Both the position numbers and the translations under genes were made by a program. From the NCBI GenBank assembly GCA_025765615.1, contig JAIVFJ010000363.1:1-56827 (forward strand): a stretch of 56,827 bases of DNA. The letters run 5' to 3'. The notes under the pieces are model-generated. The model searched no databases and had not been told where the DNA came from. It saw only the letters and a program-made list of their open reading frames with translations. This document shows, one piece after another, positions 52,840 through 56,827 of the stretch. Within the stretch, counting starts at the first letter, position 1, and every line of letters starts with the position of its first letter. Origin of the DNA: Zopfochytrium polystomum. Taxonomy: Eukaryota > Chytridiomycota > Chytridiomycetes > Chytridiales > Chytridiaceae.

Positions 52840-53995
52840 AGCCCTCCGCTTGAAGCTTCTTTTTTTTACGCTCCTCCCCCAATTGTCCAACGCTACCACC
52901 GGTTACAATATCTTCCGCTGTTCATTTTTCTGTATCAAGGCAAGGAGAAAGCTGCGCTTCCCACTTGTCCCCGCCTTCCCCCCCGTTTTATTCTTCCTCC
53001 TTTCTTTCTTACCGTTTCCCGAAACCCGATTTCGTCCATCGTTCCTTCTCCTTTTCCTTCGTGCGCGTACCGAGTGCCAATTCCTACATCGCCCTGTCCT
53101 TTGGCAAGATCTTCCCGTCCTGTTCATGCGCCCCGTCTTCACCCTGTCGTCCCCACTTTCGATTGCTAAAATCCGTTTGACACTTTTCTTTCGCTGGCCG
53201 GTAAGAAGTGTGAGGACTGAAGAGGGTGGTCGGGGGTGGAAAAACTTTGATGGTGAAAATGAAAATAAATCGAGCAGCCTCTCAGGGCTCTGGGGCAATA
53301 CTTTTTCTTTCCAGATTCCCCGATCATTCATCGAGCTTCACACCATCTCAGAATTCTGTCACCCTTTGCCCAAGCTTAACTTCCCTCTAGAGCCGGTCCG
53401 CTGCGATGGAGCAACCTGCCACTTCGACGGAGAGGATTCCATCGAGTTCCTGCTGGCGTGAGAAATGAGACGCAATGGCACGCAGCACGCGATGTGGCGT
53501 TCGGTCGATCCCCGAAGAGCAGATGATCTGTTTCTTGACTCACGGCGACGCCGGGACCAAAACGAGATCCCATCGTGCTCCTCGCCGCGATTAGCGATCT
53601 CGCCAATGACTCAATAGCGATCGAGGAATTTGCGGGCACAGCGCGTAATGTAGCTTGACAAGCCTGATCACCGAATGCTTGCCGGGCAACGATCTGGATA
53701 TAAACAGTAGGAACCCGCAAAGATCGTGGCGTACTGTCGCATTCTGAACGACCCCGGCGTGATGCAGAAGGTGGCACTTACCAGGCTGTTACGAGTTTGC
53801 CAAGCCGTTTCATTCACAGATGAATCCCTCAGGCCATTTCGATCCGCCTATTCCTTGGTACCCTTCGCCATCCTTCCCATCATGGGGCTGAGTGCGAGGG
53901 ATGATGCGAGGTTAAGTCGCTGCGGGCTGTCTGCGGCCAGTTTTTTAGCGTGGCACGTAGGGAGAAGTTTCGCAAGGATTTGATCAATCACACAC
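52840..53995 (+). other. Intergenic, no supported gene
   Basis: Pyrimidine-rich, then mixed sequence; nothing coding recognised on either strand. Confidence 0.5.
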
Positions 53996-53999
53996 ACCA

Positions 54000-55142
54000 A
54001 TGACCACGCCGGCAACAATGAAAATCCCGTCCGAAGTTGGGCTAGAGATCTGCGGATTCATTCCGTCGCCGCGCGTTCGCTTCTGCCCGCGTCGCTCCTC
54101 CGCCTTCCCAAAATCCAGAAGGAGGCCATGCTCAAGACGGGGCGTCCTCGACGTTTACCGCGACACCGCCGCCCTCGATCTCGTCGTTCGCACCCTGCCC
54201 CGCGATCGGCTTCACAAAGCGTACACCTACGACGCCCTCGACTATGCAGATTTCCGTGGAGATTTTGCGGTGGTGGCAGCACAGCGGGCTGGAGCTCAGG
54301 TACACCGGGTCGGCGATTGCCTCGCTTGCCGGTTCGGCGAATCGACCTCTTGCAGTTGGTGGAAGGATAGCGGGCTTCCCCTCAAGTACGACGAATCGGC
54401 AGTAAGATATGCCTCGGAATCCGGCATGATCGATGTCTTGCAGTGGTGGAAGGACAGCGACACTGAATCTCAAGCACGACGAATCGGCTGTGAGGAAACA
54501 CCTCGAAACAGGGTCGGATCGATGTTCTGCAAGTGGTGGAAGGACAGCGGGCTCGAGTTCAAGTACGACAAGGATGCGTTGAATATGGCCAGCGCAAACG
54601 GACACTTGCAAGTGTTGCAGTGGTGGAGAGATAGCGGTTTGGCGCTCCTGTATGACGCTGAAGCAGTGGACCGCGCGTCCAAGGCAGGACTAACGAATGT
54701 GCTGCAGTGGTGGAAGGACAGTGGACTAGATTTCAGGTACACTGACGATGCAGTAAGCGAAGCAAGCCAGCGCGGTCTGACAGAAACATTGCAATGGTGG
54801 AAAGAGAGCGGCTACGAACTCCGGAACATTATTGACTCGGTGAAGCTTGCCGCCGAGTGTGGCGCCATAGAGAGCCTGCAGTGGTGGAAGGAAAGCGGCC
54901 TGGAGATTGACTGGGGTGAAATCTTTGTTTCTTTCCAAATCTCGAACGAAATCAAAGTCCTTGAGTGGTGGGAAAGCTCAGGTTTATTCCAGCAGTGGCT
55001 TAGCAGCCAGCAGGACCCGCTCGCGGCGGTGGCGGAAGTTACAAACGATGACTTTTTTTTGTTTAGCGATAAATTCGTTTCATTCTGGTGGGGCAAAATG
55101 CTTTATGCGTGCGGAGGGGGGGGCATTTATTGCCGAAGATGA
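54000..55142 (+). CDS. WWKDSG-repeat protein (ankyrin-like 29-residue repeats)
   Basis: From about 54255 the sequence consists of tandem units of 29 residues, consensus (L)QWWKDSGL-x-(L/F)-(K/R)Y-x3-A-x2-AS-x2-G-x3-V. Eight or nine units are visible, for example WWKDSGLEFKYDKDALNMAS and WWRDSGLALLYDAEAVDRAS. Unit 1 (LRWWQHSGLELRYTGSA) is in another frame, and one middle unit (54455-54530) is read out of frame between two compensating indels. The N-terminal part (about 54000-54240) has no repeat and may be an F-box-like region with frame breaks. The units resemble degenerate ankyrin repeats and should form a helical solenoid for protein binding. I associate this repeat with chytrid genomes from memory. 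No signal peptide or membrane segment. Confidence 0.7.
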   Translation: MTTPATMKIPSEVGLEICGFIPSPRVRFCPRRSSAFPKSRRRPCSRRGVLDVYRDTAALDLVVRTLPRDRLHKAYTYDALDYADFRGDFAVVAAQRAGAQVHRVGDCLACRFGESTSCSWWKDSGLPLKYDESAVRYASESGMIDVLQWWKDSDTESQARRIGCEETPRNRVGSMFCKWWKDSGLEFKYDKDALNMASANGHLQVLQWWRDSGLALLYDAEAVDRASKAGLTNVLQWWKDSGLDFRYTDDAVSEASQRGLTETLQWWKESGYELRNIIDSVKLAAECGAIESLQWWKESGLEIDWGEIFVSFQISNEIKVLEWWESSGLFQQWLSSQQDPLAAVAEVTNDDFFLFSDKFVSFWWGKMLYACGGGGIYCRR

Positions 55143-55144
55143 TG

Positions 55145-55360
55145 AAGTCTAACTGCAGTTGTTGTTTGTTTTTCTCTTCGACGCTCAACGATTTAATAAG
55201 ACGTTGTATTCGCTGGCGATGAGAGCACAATGTGGAGGTGTCGAAGAATGGACCGTGGAAAATACACACTACGCGTTAAATATGGAAGGAAATCAATCCT
55301 CCAAAGCACACTTCAGTGGCAGGATCAGTGGTGGGGAAGCAAATGTATCTGGCAAGCAAT
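55145..55360 (+). other. 3' flanks of convergent genes
   Basis: No gene recognised. Confidence 0.4.
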
Positions 55361-56651
55361 TCAAGTTTGCCCGTAGGAACCGCAAACCTGGAAACAGTTT
55401 CTTTCGCACGAAAACAATGAACAACCCACATTACAGCATCTCAAGCAGGCAACGTCATATGTGAAGAGCTCCAACGCCTTTGTCGCATCGATCCTATCGT
55501 CCGGACTGCTCATCTGCATCTTGTTGCACAGCGTTTCGAGCTCGGGCGTCATCGTACCCCGGTCCTTTCGAAACAAGTTTAGGAGAGGGAGTTATAGAAA
55601 GAGGATAAAACATATCTGCTTACGTTGGCGTCTTTTCTGATGAAGCTGCCAAGACAGTACATGTCGCTCTTGAAGGGATCAAAGGGTTCCTCGGCTGAGC
55701 TCCACTCAGGCGGTGCTGGGGTACCGGAATGTTGTGTTAGGGGCGTCCGCTATCGGAAGTCGCGAATCCTTCGAGGGCAAGAGGCGGGCTTCGTGGACGT
55801 ATAAGTAGCCTTTATGTCAAGTTTCGAAGTGGGGACGAGATTTCATGGTGGTTAGGTAATTGGAAACAAGGCAGATAAATTCACGACTAGCTGAAAGACT
55901 CACACGGCCGATACTCTGGCTCGGTTCGCTCGTGAAAGTTAGACGCGCTGAACCAGTCGTCCATGCACCGGAGTGCTATGTTGTGGGAGTGAAGGAAAGC
56001 GTGGAGCTACTTGCACAAAGGGAATGGGATGTGGTGGGACGCAGTGTCAGCGATCCTTCCGGCAAAATGCAAACACCTCCGGTCCAACTCACCTCAAACC
56101 AAAACCGATGCGCCTTCCACACGTGCTCGTTGGTATCAAATCCGCCCGGGTAAATATACGTCCCGCTTAGGCTCGCAGCATCGAGCGCAACGACAAACAG
56201 CGACGGCGTTGGGACGGCGTCGAGGATGACGGGCAGCAGCGGCGGCGGCGGCGACAGCCCCCGCAGCGTCCAGATAGCGACCTTGCGAGTCGCGGCGCAT
56301 GCCGTACAGAATGACGTCCGCGCCGTCGCTCTTGCGGGTCGCAAAGTACTGCTTGGGCTTTTGTTGGGGTAAGGAGTGGTGGTGTGAGGAATTGGGGATG
56401 GGCGAGCAGTAGCGGGACTCGGGACTCACCAAGAAGGCATCCGACCTTAGCCGCTTGTCGTCACCAGGGAGGACTCGCGCCGCTTCGATGAGCACCGCGT
56501 CCGCAACCGGGTCGAGGTCGTCGACCGCCAAAGTCGCCTTGTGGTCTGCGACTGTCTGCATGGCGTACCCGGCGGCCTCGATGGCAGGCCGGGCCTGCTC
56601 CCATTCAGAGAGGTCGAGCTTCTCGGAGTCCGGGACGATTAGGTCGAGCAT
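55361..56651 (-). CDS. Protein-kinase-like gene with a degenerate catalytic loop
   Basis: Starts at MLDLIVPDSEKLDLSEWEQA (56651). Several short exons are needed. N-lobe-like pieces are DAFL, then QYFATRKSDGADVILYGM, and PSLFVVALDAASLSGTYIYPG. The catalytic-loop position reads FLHSHNIALRCMDDWFSASNF (about 55995-55930), resembling the YLHSHNIAHRD loop of kinases but without a clear catalytic Asp. C-lobe matches are PPEWSSAEEPFDPFKSDMYCLGSF (about 55720-55645) and ETLCNKMQMSSPDDRIDATKAL (about 55530-55465). This layout fits a fungal kinase-like family. Either it is a pseudokinase or the loop carries a small deletion. Exon borders are approximate and at least one shift lies near 56230. The DFG segment was not found. 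Confidence 0.52.
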
Positions 56652-56689
56652 TGTTTCTGGAAGGCGGCTGTGTTGCAAGAGAGAGTCAC

Positions 56690-56827
56690 AGAGAGACAGA
56701 CAGAGAGAGAGGACCGAGAGAGGAGGAGAGAGAGGGAGCGAGAGAGAGAGGAGGAAGAAGAGAGAGAGAGGAGAGAGGAGAGAGAGAGATGACAGCGAGA
56801 GTAGAGATAGAGAGAGAGAGATAGAGA
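56690..56827 (+). repeat. GA/GAGAGA microsatellite at the window end
   Basis: Nearly pure purine GA/GAG repeats run to the last base of the window. Confidence 0.9.

Noticed and set aside
53376..53990. Short frames on both strands in the 53-54 kb gap
   Set aside because: No start context, motif or splice pattern supports a gene; they look like chance frames.

Overview
The window looks like nuclear DNA of a filamentous or zoosporic fungus, most likely a chytrid. This is an inference. The genes have short spliceosomal introns (about 50-150 nt, GTGAGT-type donors, CAG/TAG acceptors). There are Ty3/gypsy, Ty1/copia, MULE and PIF/Harbinger elements, GPI-anchored Cys-rich wall proteins, a GH18 chitinase relic, a Kre9/Knh-like domain, and a 29-residue WWKDSG repeat protein of a type I associate with Chytridiomycota. 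No bacterial operon, CRISPR array, rRNA or convincing tRNA was seen.

Layout. 1-3.3 kb: truncated Ty3/gypsy element ending in its 3' LTR, next to a frameshifted MULE transposase. 3.3-5.2 kb: a five-exon DHA2-type MFS transporter with indels. 5.5-5.8 kb: GH18 chitinase relic whose catalytic Glu position reads as a stop. 7.7-14.7 kb: a cluster of segmental duplications in which a Pro/Gln-rich protein with two CxH-x6-CxxC modules and its relics alternate with four copies (two intact) of a secreted six-Cys GPI-type protein. It includes an imperfect inverted repeat with arms of about 530 bp. 15.0-17.0 kb: a second, decayed MFS transporter on the minus strand. 17.7-18.5 kb: another Cys-rich GPI-type protein. 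19.3-21.5 kb: a secreted jacalin-like lectin joined to an aerolysin-like region. 21.8-23.6 kb: a head-to-head pair, an Iwr1-like gene (minus) and the 5' exons of a GINS Psf3-like gene (plus). 24.5-25.0 kb: Kre9/Knh-like secreted protein. 25.2-26.2 kb: unknown protein.

26.8-29.5 kb: tandem QorB-like NAD(P)-binding proteins, one broken and one intact. 30.1-31.0 kb: frameshifted multi-pass membrane protein. 31.3-33.0 kb: a DUF1748-like small protein and an F-box/WD-like gene. 34.2-34.7 kb: a MITE-like element. 34.8-35.7 kb: a transglutaminase-like gene of bacterial type whose last nine codons and stop come from an LTR. 35.7-40.8 kb: a Ty1/copia element with a second LTR fused head to head to its 5' LTR, making a palindrome. 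41.03-43.62 kb: a complete PIF/Harbinger element (TSD, TIRs, both genes intact). 43.9-46.6 kb: an SDR gene and its decayed copy. 47.2-48.6 kb: an intact five-exon phytanoyl-CoA hydroxylase. 49.1-52.8 kb: a single-pass membrane protein and a Reeler-domain protein, divergently arranged. 54.0-55.1 kb: WWKDSG-repeat protein. 55.4-56.65 kb: kinase-like gene. The end is a GA microsatellite.

Most genes do not form one pathway. The recurring themes are surface and secreted proteins, local duplication followed by decay, and mobile elements. Many breaks are single-base indels in otherwise well-conserved frames, often in homopolymers. I cannot tell sequencing indels from real mutations, so several 'pseudogene' labels are provisional. 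Genes that read cleanly across all exons (PHYH, Harbinger pair, SDR, second QorB, two six-Cys proteins) show that the sequence is not uniformly poor.
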